Positions 25,179 through 35,397 of a DNA stretch of 64,000 nt are shown here, piece after piece. The position numbers and the translations under genes were made by a program. The notes beneath the pieces were generated by a model. It was given only the letters and a program-made list of their open reading frames with translations. It was not told where the DNA came from and did no database searches. This stretch comes from Comamonas sp. Y33R10-2 (lineage in GTDB: Bacteria > Pseudomonadota > Gammaproteobacteria > Burkholderiales > Burkholderiaceae_C), in the NCBI RefSeq assembly GCF_019355935.1, contig NZ_CP079925.1, forward strand, positions 3,348,001 to 3,412,000, in the 5' to 3' direction. Positions within the stretch are counted from its first letter, which is position 1, and every line of letters begins with the position of its first letter.

Positions 25179-28100
25179 TCATTGAAGAAGAAAGAGCTGA
25201 GAATACCCAACTCCGGCGCTTTTCTCCACCCTGATCTGCGCCGGAATGCGCTCTTTGAGCGCTTCCACATGGCTGATCACGCCAATCATCTTGCCGCTGG
25301 CGTTCAGGGCATCCAGCGCAGAAAGCGCCACCTCTAGCGTGTCGCCATCGAGCGTGCCAAAGCCTTCGTCGAGGAACAGCGAGTCGATCGAGGTCTTGCT
25401 GCTGACCAGATCTGACAGCGCCAGCGCCAGAGCCAGACTAACAAGAAACGCCTCGCCGCCCGACAGCGTGCGCGTGTCTCGCGCCACATCGCCTTGCCAG
25501 CTGTCCACAATGTCCAGCTCCAACTCGCCCGTGGTTTTGCGGCGCAGCAGGTAACGGCCATGCAGTCGCAGCAGATGCTGGTTGGCCAGATGCAGCAGAT
25601 GATCGAGCGTCAGCCCTTGCGCAAATTTGCGGAACTTGTCGCCCTTGGCGGAGCCAATCAGACCATCCAGCCGTTGCCACAGGTCGCTGTCTTTTTCTTG
25701 TTCTGCAATCTGCTCCAGCAGCGCTTGCTGGCCGGCGCGGCGCTGGTCGTCGTCGGCCAGCCGGGCACGGTGAGCGCCCAGTTGCTCGGCTTGTTGGGCG
25801 CGTTGGGCTTCTAGCTGGGAGATTTGCTCGGTAATGGCTTCGGGTGGCTCATCGCTCAGGGCTTGCGCCTGTAGAGCCGCGAGGCGCTCAGATGCATCGG
25901 CCAGTAAAGCACTGGCGCGCTGCGCGGCAACTTGTAATTGTTCGCTGAGGGCTTGAAGGCGAATGTGTTCGGCGTCTGGCAGCAGGGCGGCGGCGTACTG
26001 CGCTGCATCGGCAAACGGGCTGCTTTCTAGTGCTTGAATCCATGTGGTGTGGGCAATCTTTTCCAATTGCTGCAGCTGCTCCAGCGTGGCTTTGGCGTGG
26101 GTTATTTGCCCTTGCAGCGATGCCAGCGTTTGCGCGCTGCTGTGCAATTGCGCAATGCAGTCGGCCAGTGTCGCAGCTGGAGTTGCCAAATAAGTGGGAG
26201 CATCGACAGGCAAAGCAGATAAAGCGTTATTGCGCTGCAGCCAGTGCTCTGCAACTTGAGCTGCTTGCTCGCATTCGCGCTGTTGTACTTCGATCTGGTG
26301 CGTTAGCTCTTGCAGCAGGGCTTGCTGGCTGCGCCATTGCTGCGCCTCGTGCTGGCGAGCGGTGAGCCAGTTCGCCGTGTCCGGCGTTGCAGGCAAGTCA
26401 TAGCCTGCAGACTCAATAGCTGCTTGCAAGTGGGTTTGCAGTGCTGCGGCTTGTTGCTGCAAGGCCTGCCGCGCGTGCTGGGTTTGCTGCTGCTGATCGG
26501 CATTGCTGTGCAGCGCTTGCTGAGTGCTGGCCTGTGCATGGTCTGCTTGCTGTTGATTTTGCAGGGCGCTTTGGGAAGCGTTCTTGGAGGTTTGCACAGC
26601 CTGCTCGCCAGCATCAGTGGCGGCTTGCAGTTGCTCCAAGTCGCTGAGCTTTTGCTGGGCTTGGTCGCAGGCAGTCTTCAGTAATTCGGGCTGCAGCCAT
26701 GCCGCTTTATCCATCACCTCAGGGCTGGCTTGGCGCAAGTCATTCCAGCGTGCTTGCCATTGTTCGATCTGTGCGGCAATGGCCTCGCGTTGCTCTTGCA
26801 GGTGTTGTTGTTGGCCTTGGGCTGTGGCTATCTTGGTATTGAGTTGCTCGCCTTGCTGCTGCAGGGCATCACGCGCTTGCTGGGCTTGCAGCAAAGCGGC
26901 TTCGGTGGCTGAGACATTGAGTGCGGCGTAGGCGGTGATAGCAGGGTGATCGAGCGAGCCACAAAGCGGACAAGCCTCGTCCGCTTGAAGGGCGGCGCGG
27001 TGGGCTTGCAGGCTTTGAATGCGCTGCTCTTGCGCCAGCATGGTTTGCTTGTCAGCGACTGTTTCTGCCAGCGCTTTGTACTGCTCGCGCAAGACTTGGC
27101 GTTGGTTTGTGTGCTCTTGAATGCTCGCAACGCTTGCGATGAATGCTTGCGCATTGGCTTGCTGTTTTTGCTCGAGTGGCTGGCGCAGCGCGGCATGGGT
27201 TTGCAGCAGTTGTTGGTGCTGCAACTGCAGCTGCGCGGTTTGCCAGCGGCTGCGTAACTGGGGCAAGCTGGCACCGGCCAGCAGTTGCTGCTGAAACTGC
27301 TCTGCCGCTTGTTGCTGCTGCAGCGTTTGGGCTACTTGCTTTGCCGCTTGTGCGCTTTGCTGGGCTTGCGCCAGTGCTTGCTGCTGCAATTGCTCGGCGG
27401 CGTGTTGCAGCTGGATCAGTTGCTTTTCTGTGTGCGTGGTTTGCTGCTGCAGTTGCTGGCGCTGCTGCAGTTGCGCGTGCCAGCCACTCAGGTTCTCGCC
27501 CAGTTGGGCATGGCTGGCGTGGGTCTGGCTCCATGTCGTCAAATCAGCCTGCCGTGCGCTTGTGGCTTGCAGTTGCTGCTTTGATTGTTGTAGCGCTTGG
27601 CAGCTTAGTTGCTGGGCTTTTTGGTGCTCGTGCCACTGCGCTACCTGCGCTTGTAGCAGGCGCGCTTGCAGGCTTTGGAGCTGCTGATCTTCTGCCGCCC
27701 ACTGCTGCTGCGCTTGCTGCCACTGGGTGTGCAAGGGGCGAATTGCCAAGGCGGGCGCATGGGCTTGCAGGCGTTGCAAGTCAGGTGCTGCGTTGATAGC
27801 TGCCTGCTGCGCCGCGGATTGTGCGCTTCGTGCTTGATCTAGCTCTGCGCTGGTGCGGGTGGTTTGCGTTTGCCACTGCTGCACGGTGTGCAGCTTGGCG
27901 TGCTGCGTTTGCAGTTCAGCCTGCGCGCTATGAAGTTGCGCCATCTCCGCTTGCAAATCGCTGCGCGTGGCAGCATCGAGCAGTTGCATGCCTTGGGCTT
28001 GGGCTTGCTGCTTTTCTAGTGCTTGCCTAGCGTCGCGGGCGCGCTCAAACACGGCTTGTGAGATTTGGCTGTAGATGTCGGTGCCGGTCAGTTCTTCCAG

Positions 28101-28613
28101 CAGCTCGGCGCGTTCGTTGGCGGTGGCTTGCAGAAAGGCCGCAAAGCCGCCTTGGGCCAGCAGCATGGATTTGGTAAAGCGGGCAAAGTCCAGCCCGGTG
28201 ATGTCAGCGATGCGCTTGGTTTTGTCTTTGACGTGGGTGGTGAGGATGCTGCCATCGGCAACCAAAGCGAGTTCCACCTTGGGCGCTTGCAGCGCGGCAT
28301 CGGACTTGTTGCGGGCGCGGCGCTGGCTCCAGAAGGCGCGGTAGGCCACGCCTTTGACCTCAAACTCCACCTCGGCTTCGCACTCGCCGGTGTGGCGGGT
28401 CATGATGTCGTTTTGCCCGCTAATGCTCTCCAGCCGTGGCGTCTGGTGGTATAGCGCCAGACAAATCGCATCGAGCAGCGTAGATTTACCCGCACCCGTG
28501 GGCCCGGTGATGGCGAACAAGCCGTTGTCGGCAAACGGAGCAGCGGTGAAGTCAATACTCCACTCGCCTTTGAGTGAGTTCAGATTTTTAAGGCGCAGTT
28601 TCAGAATTTTCAT
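25179..28613 (-). CDS. sbcC: SbcC, SMC-like ATPase subunit of the SbcCD nuclease
   Basis: A 1144-residue Rad50-type protein: Walker [10 protein letters not shown] at residues 37-45, long coiled-coil arms, a zinc-hook CPLC near residue 545, then the signature [18 protein letters not shown] and Walker [12 protein letters not shown] at the C-terminus. With SbcD it cuts DNA hairpins and double-strand ends. The arms are exceptionally rich in glutamine and alanine, which makes the antisense strand appear open over long distances. The start overlaps the sbcD stop by four bases (ATGA). The 3' end abuts the foreign-looking islet gene, with only nine bases between the two convergent stop codons. Confidence 0.95.
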   Translation of the reverse strand: MKILKLRLKNLNSLKGEWSIDFTAAPFADNGLFAITGPTGAGKSTLLDAICLALYHQTPRLESISGQNDIMTRHTGECEAEVEFEVKGVAYRAFWSQRRARNKSDAALQAPKVELALVADGSILTTHVKDKTKRIADITGLDFARFTKSMLLAQGGFAAFLQATANERAELLEELTGTDIYSQISQAVFERARDARQALEKQQAQAQGMQLLDAATRSDLQAEMAQLHSAQAELQTQHAKLHTVQQWQTQTTRTSAELDQARSAQSAAQQAAINAAPDLQRLQAHAPALAIRPLHTQWQQAQQQWAAEDQQLQSLQARLLQAQVAQWHEHQKAQQLSCQALQQSKQQLQATSARQADLTTWSQTHASHAQLGENLSGWHAQLQQRQQLQQQTTHTEKQLIQLQHAAEQLQQQALAQAQQSAQAAKQVAQTLQQQQAAEQFQQQLLAGASLPQLRSRWQTAQLQLQHQQLLQTHAALRQPLEQKQQANAQAFIASVASIQEHTNQRQVLREQYKALAETVADKQTMLAQEQRIQSLQAHRAALQADEACPLCGSLDHPAITAYAALNVSATEAALLQAQQARDALQQQGEQLNTKIATAQGQQQHLQEQREAIAAQIEQWQARWNDLRQASPEVMDKAAWLQPELLKTACDQAQQKLSDLEQLQAATDAGEQAVQTSKNASQSALQNQQQADHAQASTQQALHSNADQQQQTQHARQALQQQAAALQTHLQAAIESAGYDLPATPDTANWLTARQHEAQQWRSQQALLQELTHQIEVQQRECEQAAQVAEHWLQRNNALSALPVDAPTYLATPAATLADCIAQLHSSAQTLASLQGQITHAKATLEQLQQLEKIAHTTWIQALESSPFADAAQYAAALLPDAEHIRLQALSEQLQVAAQRASALLADASERLAALQAQALSDEPPEAITEQISQLEAQRAQQAEQLGAHRARLADDDQRRAGQQALLEQIAEQEKDSDLWQRLDGLIGSAKGDKFRKFAQGLTLDHLLHLANQHLLRLHGRYLLRRKTTGELELDIVDSWQGDVARDTRTLSGGEAFLVSLALALALSDLVSSKTSIDSLFLDEGFGTLDGDTLEVALSALDALNASGKMIGVISHVEALKERIPAQIRVEKSAGVGYSQLFLLQ

Positions 28614-29854
28614 GCTGCGTCTCCTGTGCTTGAGTTCAAGCTTTGCAGCACTTGCTGGTAGCGCTCGGTCAAGGCTAATTGCAGGGGCGGCTCCAAACTT
28701 TCTTGCGCTAAGCGGCGCTCAAATACCTCAAGCGGGCTGAGTTCATCCAGTGATTCATGTGCATCACTCACCAGTTGCGCAGCAGCCAGTCCGCGCTGGC
28801 GTTTGATGCGCAGAATGTTCAGTGGCATGCCTTCAGCCATGGCTTGCACCCGGCTGGCAATGTCGGCCAGGTAGTCGTCTTCTTGCACGGTCACTTCCAC
28901 CCAGACAGGCGCATCGCCAATGGCTTTGGCTGCAGCTTCTTGGAGCAAGGCGGACAAGTGCTTCAAGCTGGCTCTGAGTGCGGCCATGGGCTGGAACACC
29001 GGCACAGGCAAGGCGGTGACGGACTGCAGGCCACTGGCATCCAAGTCGACCAGCAGCACTTGCTTGGTTTGTTTGGCTTCATCAAAACCCAGCGCAATGG
29101 GCGAGCCGCTGTAGCGGATGTGCTCCAGCCCGCCCACAGCCTGTGGCTTGTGGATATGGCCCAGCGCGATGTAGCTGGCGGGCGGGAAAGCGTTGGTGGG
29201 AAAGGCTTCGAGCGCGCCCACATAAATTTCGCGCACCGATTCATTGCTGCTGGCGCCCACGGTGGTCAGGTGGCCAGTGGCGATGATGGGCAGATGCTGG
29301 CCCGTGTTGGTCAGCCAATCGGCCTGCTTTTGCAATGCCGCCGCATACACGCGCTGGTAGGTGGCAGCAATGGCGGTTTGCAGCGCCTGCTGTTTTTCTT
29401 GCGCGCTTTGCCCGGCTTGGCTTTGCTGCACATCGCGCGGGCGAATAAAGGGCAGGGCGCAGACGATACAGCCAGGTGTTTTTTGTCCACCGCGCAGTGC
29501 CAGCGTGACGACATGCTGGTCATCGTCTCCGGTGGAGCTGATGACTTGGGTGCCTAGGTGCGAGAGCAGATCGCGGCTTTCATCGAGCACGCTGACCGAG
29601 TCGTGGTTGCCAGCCAGCAGCAGTAGGGCCACGCCCGCCTCGTGCAGGCGAACAATCAACTGGTTGTAAAGCTCGCGTGCATAGCTGGGCGGCGCGCCGG
29701 TGTCGAAAATATCGCCAGCGATGAGCACTGCATCCACCGCTTGGCTCTGGACTTGGGTGAGCAGCCAGTCGATCAAGGCCTGATGCTCGGCCTGGCGGCT
29801 GTAGCCCATGAAATGCTGGCCCAGATGCCAGTCGGAGGTGTGGAGGATGCGCAT
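28610..29854 (-). CDS. sbcD: SbcD, nuclease subunit of SbcCD
   Basis: A 414-residue Mre11-type phosphoesterase with the five metal-binding blocks in order: HTSDWHLG (residues 5-12), [16 protein letters not shown], a GHL histidine and ALGHIHKPQ. It acts as a 3'-5' exonuclease and endonuclease with SbcC. It is the first gene of the sbcDC pair and shares an ATGA overlap with sbcC. A minus-strand terminator at 29912 insulates it from the upstream DUF2164 gene. Confidence 0.95.
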   Translation of the reverse strand: MRILHTSDWHLGQHFMGYSRQAEHQALIDWLLTQVQSQAVDAVLIAGDIFDTGAPPSYARELYNQLIVRLHEAGVALLLLAGNHDSVSVLDESRDLLSHLGTQVISSTGDDDQHVVTLALRGGQKTPGCIVCALPFIRPRDVQQSQAGQSAQEKQQALQTAIAATYQRVYAAALQKQADWLTNTGQHLPIIATGHLTTVGASSNESVREIYVGALEAFPTNAFPPASYIALGHIHKPQAVGGLEHIRYSGSPIALGFDEAKQTKQVLLVDLDASGLQSVTALPVPVFQPMAALRASLKHLSALLQEAAAKAIGDAPVWVEVTVQEDDYLADIASRVQAMAEGMPLNILRIKRQRGLAAAQLVSDAHESLDELSPLEVFERRLAQESLEPPLQLALTERYQQVLQSLNSSTGDAA

Positions 29855-29911
29855 GTGCTGATGTTACGAGGCCTGACTAGGGCAAGAAGCGCTCATCGGC
29901 GTTCATCCAAA

Positions 29912-29942
29912 CAAAAACAGCCTGACAGGGGATGTCAGGCTG
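29912..29942 (-). terminator. Intrinsic terminator after the DUF2164 gene
   Basis: CAGCCTGACA (29918-29927) and TGTCAGGCTG (29933-29942) form a 10-bp perfect stem; on the minus strand it is followed by TTTTTG. It lies between the DUF2164 gene and sbcD. Confidence 0.85.
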
Positions 29943-29977
29943 CGCGGGCGGGGAGGGGAGAGACGGCGAGCAGGGGT

Positions 29978-30244
29978 TTATCGGCGCGCTGGGCGTTTGG
30001 CAGTCCAGTAGCCAAACTCTTCCTTGCCCACTTCATAGTCCAGCTCTTGCAGGCGGGCCTGCATGTTCTCCTGAACATCGGCGATGGCCTTGTTGTAGAT
30101 GGTTGGGCCAATCTCTGCGAGAAAGAAATTGAGCAGCGCGCCGGACTGCATATTGCCGATGGGCTCGTCCATGTTCTCGCGGAAATAGCGTTCGATGGAT
30201 GTGATGGCCTGCTGCTGTGCGTGCTTGGGGAGTTCGATGCTCAT
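29978..30244 (-). CDS. DUF2164-family small protein
   Basis: An 88-residue protein that matches the DUF2164 pattern: an N-terminal helix (AITSIERYFREN), the block PIGNMQSGALLNFFLAEIGP and a C-terminal YNKAIADVQENMQARL helix ending in a Trp/Lys/Arg tail. The family has no known function. I start it at 30244, where family similarity begins; the longer frame from 30340 adds 32 unlikely residues. It is monocistronic, ending at the strong terminator at 29942. Confidence 0.8.
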   Translation of the reverse strand: MSIELPKHAQQQAITSIERYFRENMDEPIGNMQSGALLNFFLAEIGPTIYNKAIADVQENMQARLQELDYEVGKEEFGYWTAKRPARR

Positions 30245-30351
30245 GGTGATCTGTGTTGCTGGGTTGTCTGCATTTTTGCAAACCGGAGTTGCAGCCGCTT
30301 GGTGCGAGTGGACTAGGGCTTTCTCATCCACTTGCATCAAGCTATTTTTTT

Positions 30352-30406
30352 GCTATCAAAAAGAAAGCTGATAGTGCTTATATATAAAGGACTGCAGTCT
30401 GTTTTT
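30352..30406 (-). repeat. Palindromic dispersed element, copy 1 (family B)
   Basis: On the minus strand, beyond the stop of the ABC exporter gene (30430), it reads GCAGTCCTTTATATATAAGC then ACTATCAGC and a T-rich tail with TTTTTGATAGC. It closely matches the copy at 53158-53212 in AGTCCTTTAT and ATAAGCACTAT. Confidence 0.55.
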
Positions 30407-30429
30407 CTTGAATTTTTTGCTGATTGAGA

Positions 30430-32274
30430 TCAAAGAATCGAGTTGTCAGCTTCAGCCAGAAAACCGCCGCTTTGGTGCGCCCACAGCTTGGCGTAGATAC
30501 CGCCCTTGGCCAGCAGCTGCTGGTGCGTGCCTTCTTCTGCGATCTGGCCTTCATTCATCACGATGAGACGATCCATAGCCGCGATGGTGGACAGACGGTG
30601 GGCAATGGCAATGACAGTTTTTCCTTGCATCAAGCCATCTAAGCTTTGCTGAATGGCGGCTTCGACCTCGCTGTCCAGCGCACTGGTGGCTTCGTCCAGC
30701 AGCAAAATCGGTGCGTCTTTGAGCATCACGCGGGCAATGGCCACGCGCTGGCGCTGGCCGCCAGAGAGCTTGACGCCGCGCTCCCCCACTTGCGCGTCGT
30801 AGCCGCTGCGGCCTTTCAGATCGGTCAGCGTAGCGATGAAGTCGGAGGCTTCGGCTTTGTCGGCGGCGGCCAGCATCTGCGCTTCGGTGGCATCGGGGCG
30901 GCCGTAGAGAATGTTGTCGCGCATGGAGCGGTGCAAGAGCGAGGTGTCTTGAGTGACCATGCCGATGGCGCTGCGCAGGCTGTCTTGCGTAACGTGGCGA
31001 ATGTCTTGGCCGTCGATGGTGATGCGCCCGTCTTGCACTTCATGAAAGCGCAGCAGCAGATTGACCAGCGTGGATTTACCGGCGCCCGAGCGGCCAATCA
31101 GGCCAATGCGCTCGCCGGGGCGAATGTTCAGGTTGAGCTGGTCCATCACCTTTTTGCCATCGGCCTTGTAGCCAAAGCTCACGTTTTCAAAAGCAATGCC
31201 GCCTTGGGCGACTTGCAGTGGCTTGGCGTTGGCGTCATCCACAATCGTGCGCGGTTTGGTTAGCGTGGTGATGCCGTCTTGAATCGTGCCCACATTCTCA
31301 AACAAGCCCGTCATCTGCCACATCACCCAGTGCGAATATCCCATCAGGCGCAGCGCCATGGCAATGACGGCAGCCACCACACCGGCGCTGGCTTGGCCTT
31401 GCGTCCACAAATACAGGGCGGTGCCGCCGCTGCCCAGCAGCAGCAGGGCAATCATCAGGTGGTTAGTGATCTCGAACAGGCTGACCAGGCGCATCTGCGC
31501 ATAGCCGGTAACCTTGAAGGCGTCCATGGCATTGCGGGCGTATTCTGCTTCGCGGCGCGTGTGAGCAAACAGCTTGACGGTGGCGATATTGGTGTAGGCA
31601 TCGGTCACGCGGCCGGTCATCATCGAGCGGGCATCGGCCTGGCTTTTACCGATCTTGCCCAGACGTGGCACAAAGTAAAAGCAGGCGCTGGTATAGGCAA
31701 CGAACCACAGTGCAAAGGGCACCATTAGCCGCCACTCAAAGCTGGCGGCCAAAATCAAAATGCCGATCATGTAGACGCCCACGCCCACAAACACATCGAC
31801 CACCATAAACAGCACTTCACGCACGGAAAGTGCGGTCTGCATGATCTTGGTGGTGATGCGGCCCGCAAATTCGTCCGCGTAGAACGACATGCTCTGGCCT
31901 AGCATCAGCTTATGAAACACCCAGCGCAGCCGCATGGGGAAGTTGATGGCCAGCACCTGATGCATGACAGTGGTGTGCAGGGCCAGCAGGGCCACGCTGC
32001 CCATCAAGATGGCGGCAATACCGATGAGAGTGCCGCGTTGCGCTTCCAAAAAATCGGCGGGTGCAGCAGCGCTGAGCCAGTCAACTACGTGGCTCATGAT
32101 GGCGAAAAGCACAGCCTCATACGCGGCCAGCAGGGCGGATGTGAGGGTCAGCAGCCCAATCCAGCCGCGCATGCCCTGTGTACAGGCCCAGACAAAGGCG
32201 AAGAAGCCCACGGGCGGAACCTTGGGCTCTTGTGCGGGATAAGGGGGGACTTGTTTTTCAAAAAATCGGAACAC
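30430..32274 (-). CDS. MsbA-type ABC exporter, fused permease and ATPase
   Basis: A half-transporter of about 614 residues: six transmembrane helices in the first 330 residues and an ATPase domain with Walker A GRSGAGKST near residue 395, signature LSGGQRQRVAIARV and Walker B ILLLDEATSALDS. I prefer GTG 32274, which gives the N-terminus VFRFFEKQVPPYP typical of betaproteobacterial relatives, over ATG 32307. This family exports lipids, peptides or drugs; the substrate is not known. It is divergent from the M28 peptidase gene, with overlapping or very close 5' regions. Confidence 0.88.
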   Translation of the reverse strand: MFRFFEKQVPPYPAQEPKVPPVGFFAFVWACTQGMRGWIGLLTLTSALLAAYEAVLFAIMSHVVDWLSAAAPADFLEAQRGTLIGIAAILMGSVALLALHTTVMHQVLAINFPMRLRWVFHKLMLGQSMSFYADEFAGRITTKIMQTALSVREVLFMVVDVFVGVGVYMIGILILAASFEWRLMVPFALWFVAYTSACFYFVPRLGKIGKSQADARSMMTGRVTDAYTNIATVKLFAHTRREAEYARNAMDAFKVTGYAQMRLVSLFEITNHLMIALLLLGSGGTALYLWTQGQASAGVVAAVIAMALRLMGYSHWVMWQMTGLFENVGTIQDGITTLTKPRTIVDDANAKPLQVAQGGIAFENVSFGYKADGKKVMDQLNLNIRPGERIGLIGRSGAGKSTLVNLLLRFHEVQDGRITIDGQDIRHVTQDSLRSAIGMVTQDTSLLHRSMRDNILYGRPDATEAQMLAAADKAEASDFIATLTDLKGRSGYDAQVGERGVKLSGGQRQRVAIARVMLKDAPILLLDEATSALDSEVEAAIQQSLDGLMQGKTVIAIAHRLSTIAAMDRLIVMNEGQIAEEGTHQQLLAKGGIYAKLWAHQSGGFLAEADNSIL

Positions 32275-32404
32275 GATGGCAATACTCCCGGTACCAGCTA
32301 ATGGCACTTTTGTTCGTCATGGTAGGGGAGTGGGCGGCACAGGTGTGATGATGCTGGCAAGCCCGCCCAGACCATGGGCTCATAACTCTGTCGTTCTCAA
32401 AGCC

Positions 32405-33460
32405 ATGAAAATTTCTGCTGTACGCTCTTCGCTTCATCACGGTTTTACATCCCGCAGATGGCGCTGGACAGCATCTATAGCTGTGATTGTGTTGGCGCTG
32501 ACGCTTGGCATCAGCGGCTGCGTGATTTCTCAGCCGGTGACGGGTTTTGCGCACACAGCCATTCCTGATTTTCAAGCATCACCAGACCGGCTACGTAAAC
32601 ATGTGCGCGTGCTGAGCGAGGATTTTCTAGGGCGAGGGTTTGATCAGCCGCAGACGCTGCAACGCGCTGCTGATTACATCGTGGCGGAACTGGCTCAATC
32701 AGGAGTGACGGCAGAGCGCCAGCGTTTTGAAGTTGGTGGTCAGAGCTATGAAAACTTAATAGCGCGCTTTGGCCCAGTAGAGGGCGCTAAGCCGCTGCTG
32801 GTAATGGGTGCGCACTACGACAGTGCGCTCACGCATGAGGGCGTACCTACGCCCGGTGCGGACGATAACGCCAGCGGCGTGGCAGGTTTGCTGGAGTTGG
32901 CGCGCCTGCTGGTAAACAAGGCTCCTAGCCAGCCGGTAGAGCTGGTGTTCTATACCCTGGAGGAGCCACCCAACTTTCGTACCGACGATATGGGCAGCTA
33001 CCGCCATGCGCTTTCTCTGCAGCAGCGTAACCAGCCCGTGCGGCTGATGCTGTCCATCGAGATGATTGGCTACTACAGCGATGAGCCGGGAAGCCAGACT
33101 TATCCACTGGCTCCGCTGGGCTGGATTTACCCGGACAAGGGCAACTTCATCGGTCTGATTGGGGAGCTGAAGAATTTTGGTGAGATGCGTCGCACTAAGG
33201 CTGTCATGCGCGCTGCAGGCGGTGGGCAGAATCCACTAGAAGTGCATTCACTCAATTCCCCGCGCTTTGTGCATGGGGTGGATTTCTCGGATCACCTGAA
33301 CTACTGGCGGCTGGGCTATCCGGCCATCATGGTGACGGACACCTCGTTCATGCGTAACCCGCACTACCACCAGCGCACAGACACCTGGGAGCGGCTGGAT
33401 TACACGCGCATGGCGCAGGTGGTGCGCATGCTGGCTGCGGTGGCGTTGGCTACTCCTTGA
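32405..33460 (+). CDS. M28-family metallopeptidase, predicted lipoprotein
   Basis: A 351-residue protein. The signal segment (residues about 20-38) ends in a lipobox-like Ile-Ser-Gly-Cys, suggesting lipid anchoring. The zinc aminopeptidase fold shows the expected ligands: H in GAHYDSAL, D in GADDNASGVAG, the E-E pair in YTLEEPPN, and histidines near the C-terminus (SDHLNYW, NPHYHQRTDTWERLDY). M28 enzymes remove N-terminal residues or process peptides outside the cytoplasm. ATG 32405 gives a normal signal peptide; the longer frame from 32276 does not. A family B palindrome and a terminator follow. Confidence 0.85.
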   Translation: MKISAVRSSLHHGFTSRRWRWTASIAVIVLALTLGISGCVISQPVTGFAHTAIPDFQASPDRLRKHVRVLSEDFLGRGFDQPQTLQRAADYIVAELAQSGVTAERQRFEVGGQSYENLIARFGPVEGAKPLLVMGAHYDSALTHEGVPTPGADDNASGVAGLLELARLLVNKAPSQPVELVFYTLEEPPNFRTDDMGSYRHALSLQQRNQPVRLMLSIEMIGYYSDEPGSQTYPLAPLGWIYPDKGNFIGLIGELKNFGEMRRTKAVMRAAGGGQNPLEVHSLNSPRFVHGVDFSDHLNYWRLGYPAIMVTDTSFMRNPHYHQRTDTWERLDYTRMAQVVRMLAAVALATP

Positions 33461-33510
33461 TTGATAGCTGCAGGCGCTTTTATTGATTGCGCTATAAGCA
33501 TTTTCCAATC
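33461..33510 (+). repeat. Palindromic dispersed element, copy 2 (family B)
   Basis: It starts at the base after the M28 peptidase stop codon with TTGATAGCTGCAGGCGC and continues with GCGCTATAAGC. It shares the TTGATAGCTG core with the copies near 35360 and 48330. Confidence 0.55.
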
Positions 33511-33541
33511 AAAAAAACGCCGCTGAGTTTGCGGCGTTTTT
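33511..33541. terminator. Bidirectional terminator between the M28 peptidase gene and cysK
   Basis: AAAAACGCCGC (33513-33523) pairs perfectly with GCGGCGTTTTT (33531-33541) around a 7-nt loop, giving U-tracts on both strands between two convergent genes. Confidence 0.9.
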
Positions 33542-33558
33542 GATGGGGGATGTGGCAA

Positions 33559-34479
33559 TCAGGACTGGGGCAGGAAGCCTTCAACCGACAGATAACGCTC
33601 GCCCGTGTCATAGGCAAAGCCCAATACCTTGGCGCCAGCGGGCAGCTCAGGCAGCTTTTGTGCAATGGCCGCCAGCGTAGCACCGGAGGAGATGCCGACC
33701 AGCAGGCCTTCTTCAGCAGCCATGCGGCGGGCGTATTCGCGGGCGGGCTCGGCCTCGACCTGAATCACGCCGTCCAGCAAGCTGGTGTCCAGATTTTTGG
33801 GGATGAAGCCTGCGCCAATGCCCTGAATGGGGTGGGGTGCAGGCTGGCCGCCAGAGATCACCGGTGATGCAGATGGCTCCACCGCATAGACCTTGAGGTT
33901 GGGCCACTTGGCTTTGAGCACGCGCGCCACGCCGGTCAGGTGACCACCCGTGCCCACGCCGGTAATAAATGCATCCAGACCATCGGGGAAGTCGCGCAGA
34001 ATTTCTTGCGCCGTGGTGGTTTCATGGATAGCCACGTTGGCGGGGTTCTCGAATTGCTGGGGAATCCACGAGTCAGGCGTTTGCGCGGCCAGTTCTTGGG
34101 CGCGGGCAATGGCGCCCTTCATGCCTTTTTCCTTGGGCGTCAGGTCAAACGATGCGCCATAGGCCAGCATCAGGCGGCGGCGCTCGATGCTCATGCTCTC
34201 GGGCATGACCAAAATCAGCTTGTAGCCTTTGACGGCTGCGACCAGCGCCAAGCCCACGCCTGTGTTGCCGCTGGTGGGCTCGATGATGGTTCCGCCGCGC
34301 TTTAAGGCGCCGGATTTTTCCGCGTCTTCCACCATGGCCAGTGCAATGCGGTCTTTGATGGAGCCGCCGGGGTTGCTGCGCTCGGACTTGATCCACACGT
34401 TGGCGTTGGCGCCAAACAGGCGGTTGATGTGAATGACGGGCGTGTTGCCAATGGTTTGCAGGACGTTGTCGAACTTCAT
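33559..34479 (-). CDS. cysK: Cysteine synthase (O-acetylserine sulfhydrylase)
   Basis: A 306-residue PLP enzyme: the Schiff-base lysine K42 in GGSIKDRIA, the substrate loop TSGNTG, and the phosphate-binding [10 protein letters not shown]. The [17 protein letters not shown] segment favours the CysK subtype over CysM. It makes cysteine from O-acetylserine and sulfide. It stands alone on the minus strand. The 200 bp upstream hold its promoter region and nothing else that I can identify. Confidence 0.9.
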   Translation of the reverse strand: MKFDNVLQTIGNTPVIHINRLFGANANVWIKSERSNPGGSIKDRIALAMVEDAEKSGALKRGGTIIEPTSGNTGVGLALVAAVKGYKLILVMPESMSIERRRLMLAYGASFDLTPKEKGMKGAIARAQELAAQTPDSWIPQQFENPANVAIHETTTAQEILRDFPDGLDAFITGVGTGGHLTGVARVLKAKWPNLKVYAVEPSASPVISGGQPAPHPIQGIGAGFIPKNLDTSLLDGVIQVEAEPAREYARRMAAEEGLLVGISSGATLAAIAQKLPELPAGAKVLGFAYDTGERYLSVEGFLPQS

Positions 34480-34683
34480 GAAGCCTCCGGTGTGGAAAAG
34501 TGCTCTGAGGAGGGCACAGCTGTGCCCGACTCATGCATTGTGGCGTAGTTGTTCTAACGCATAGGTATATGAATATGCTTGTTGCAGATCAAGGCCGAGC
34601 CGCTTGCCTGCACGCCGCAGACGGTGTTGGGTAAGAATGAATTCAATGGTTATTGGGGCATTTTTTGATAGAGGAAAAACACG

Positions 34684-34845
34684 ATGTCTTTCAATGCAAC
34701 GTTGATGCTGCTGGCAGCTTGTTGCGTGCTGCTAATGGTTGGTTTTTCTTATCGCGAGCAGCGCTGGGCACCTTGGTTGATGCTGGCGGCCGTGGTCAGT
34801 TTGCTGTCTTTGATGAGTTACAGCATCGTTAACTTGCTGAGCTAG
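34684..34845 (+). CDS. Putative 53-residue membrane protein
   Basis: ATG 34684 to TAG 34845 encodes 53 residues with two hydrophobic segments (about residues 5-23 and 31-51) separated by a polar, positively charged turn with the tetrad YREQ then RWAPW. AGAGGA lies nine bases before the ATG. It lies just upstream of rnpB on the same strand and is too short for standard gene calls. I do not recognise the family. The support is the coherent two-helix hairpin and the ribosome-binding site; coding is likely but not certain. Confidence 0.55.
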   Translation: MSFNATLMLLAACCVLLMVGFSYREQRWAPWLMLAAVVSLLSLMSYSIVNLLS

Positions 34846-34923
34846 AAGCAGGCTTGAGCGTTTTATTGCGCAGCGACCAGAGAGTTTTGATGTCAGTTCA
34901 GTACAAGCTCTTTGCGAACGGGA

Positions 34924-34929
34924 GATAAT
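34924..34929 (+). promoter_or_regulatory. Probable -10 box of rnpB
   Basis: GATAAT at 34924-34929 ends seven bases before the deduced 5' end of RNase P RNA (34937), the expected distance to a transcription start. The -35 position (about 34901) reads GTACAA and is weak. Confidence 0.5.
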
Positions 34930-34936
34930 ACGGATC

Positions 34937-35298
34937 GTGAAGTGCGCCAGACCGCCGCTGGTACTAGCCGAAAGGCCAACGCTTGTCGTTGGGTCGAAAG
35001 ATCGTACTGGAGGAACGTCCGGACTGCATAGGGCGGCGTAGCAGCTAACGGCTGTCCACCGTGAGGTGAGGATTAGAGCAACAGAGACGAGTCTGGCAGG
35101 AGTGCCGCAAGGTATACCGGCTGGGGTGAAACGGGCAATCTCTACGCGCAGCAATACCAAGTAGGCACACGTTGACGGGGCCCCCGGAGTGTGCGGGTAG
35201 GTAGCACCGAGCTGTCAGGCGACTGGCAGCCAAGATTAATGGCGGTCACATGGCGGGAAACCGTTGTGCACAGAATCCGGCTTATCGGCGCACTTCAC
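34937..35298 (+). ncRNA. rnpB: RNase P RNA, bacterial type A
   Basis: The ends pair as helix P1: GTGAAGTGCGCC at 34937-34948 with GGCGCACTTCAC at 35287-35298. Between them lie the conserved core elements GAGGAACGTCCGGACTGCA, AGGG, the AGAGCAACAGAGA-type junction, GGTGAAACGGGCAA and the 3' signature CAGAATCCGGCTTATC. The length of about 362 nt is normal for a type A RNA. It is the catalytic part of RNase P, which matures tRNA 5' ends. A -10 box precedes it and a strong palindromic terminator follows at 35312. Open frames on the opposite strand here are not genes. Confidence 0.95.
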
Positions 35299-35311
35299 AC
35301 TTATTCCAAAT

Positions 35312-35360
35312 AAAAAGAGCTGCCAGTGCTTATGTTTAAAGCACTGGCAGCTCTTTTTTT
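35312..35360 (+). terminator. rnpB terminator formed by a family B palindrome
   Basis: AAAAAGAGCTGCCAGTGCTT (35312-35331) is perfectly complementary to the 20 bases at 35339-35358, with a 7-nt loop and T residues on the 3' side. The AGCTGCCAGTGCTTAT core followed by TTTGATAG marks it as a member of the palindromic family B seen elsewhere in the window. Confidence 0.85.
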
Positions 35361-35397
35361 GATAGTAATCTGACTTGCAAAGCCGCTAGCGCGAGCC

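Noticed and set aside
27143..27796. Plus-strand frame of 217 residues, Ala/Arg-rich, opposite sbcC
   Set aside because: Caused by the repetitive Gln/Ala codons of the SbcC arms, which leave other frames open.
34732..35160. 142-residue minus-strand frame over the small membrane gene and rnpB
   Set aside because: It covers the antisense of RNase P RNA and has no credible start or domain.
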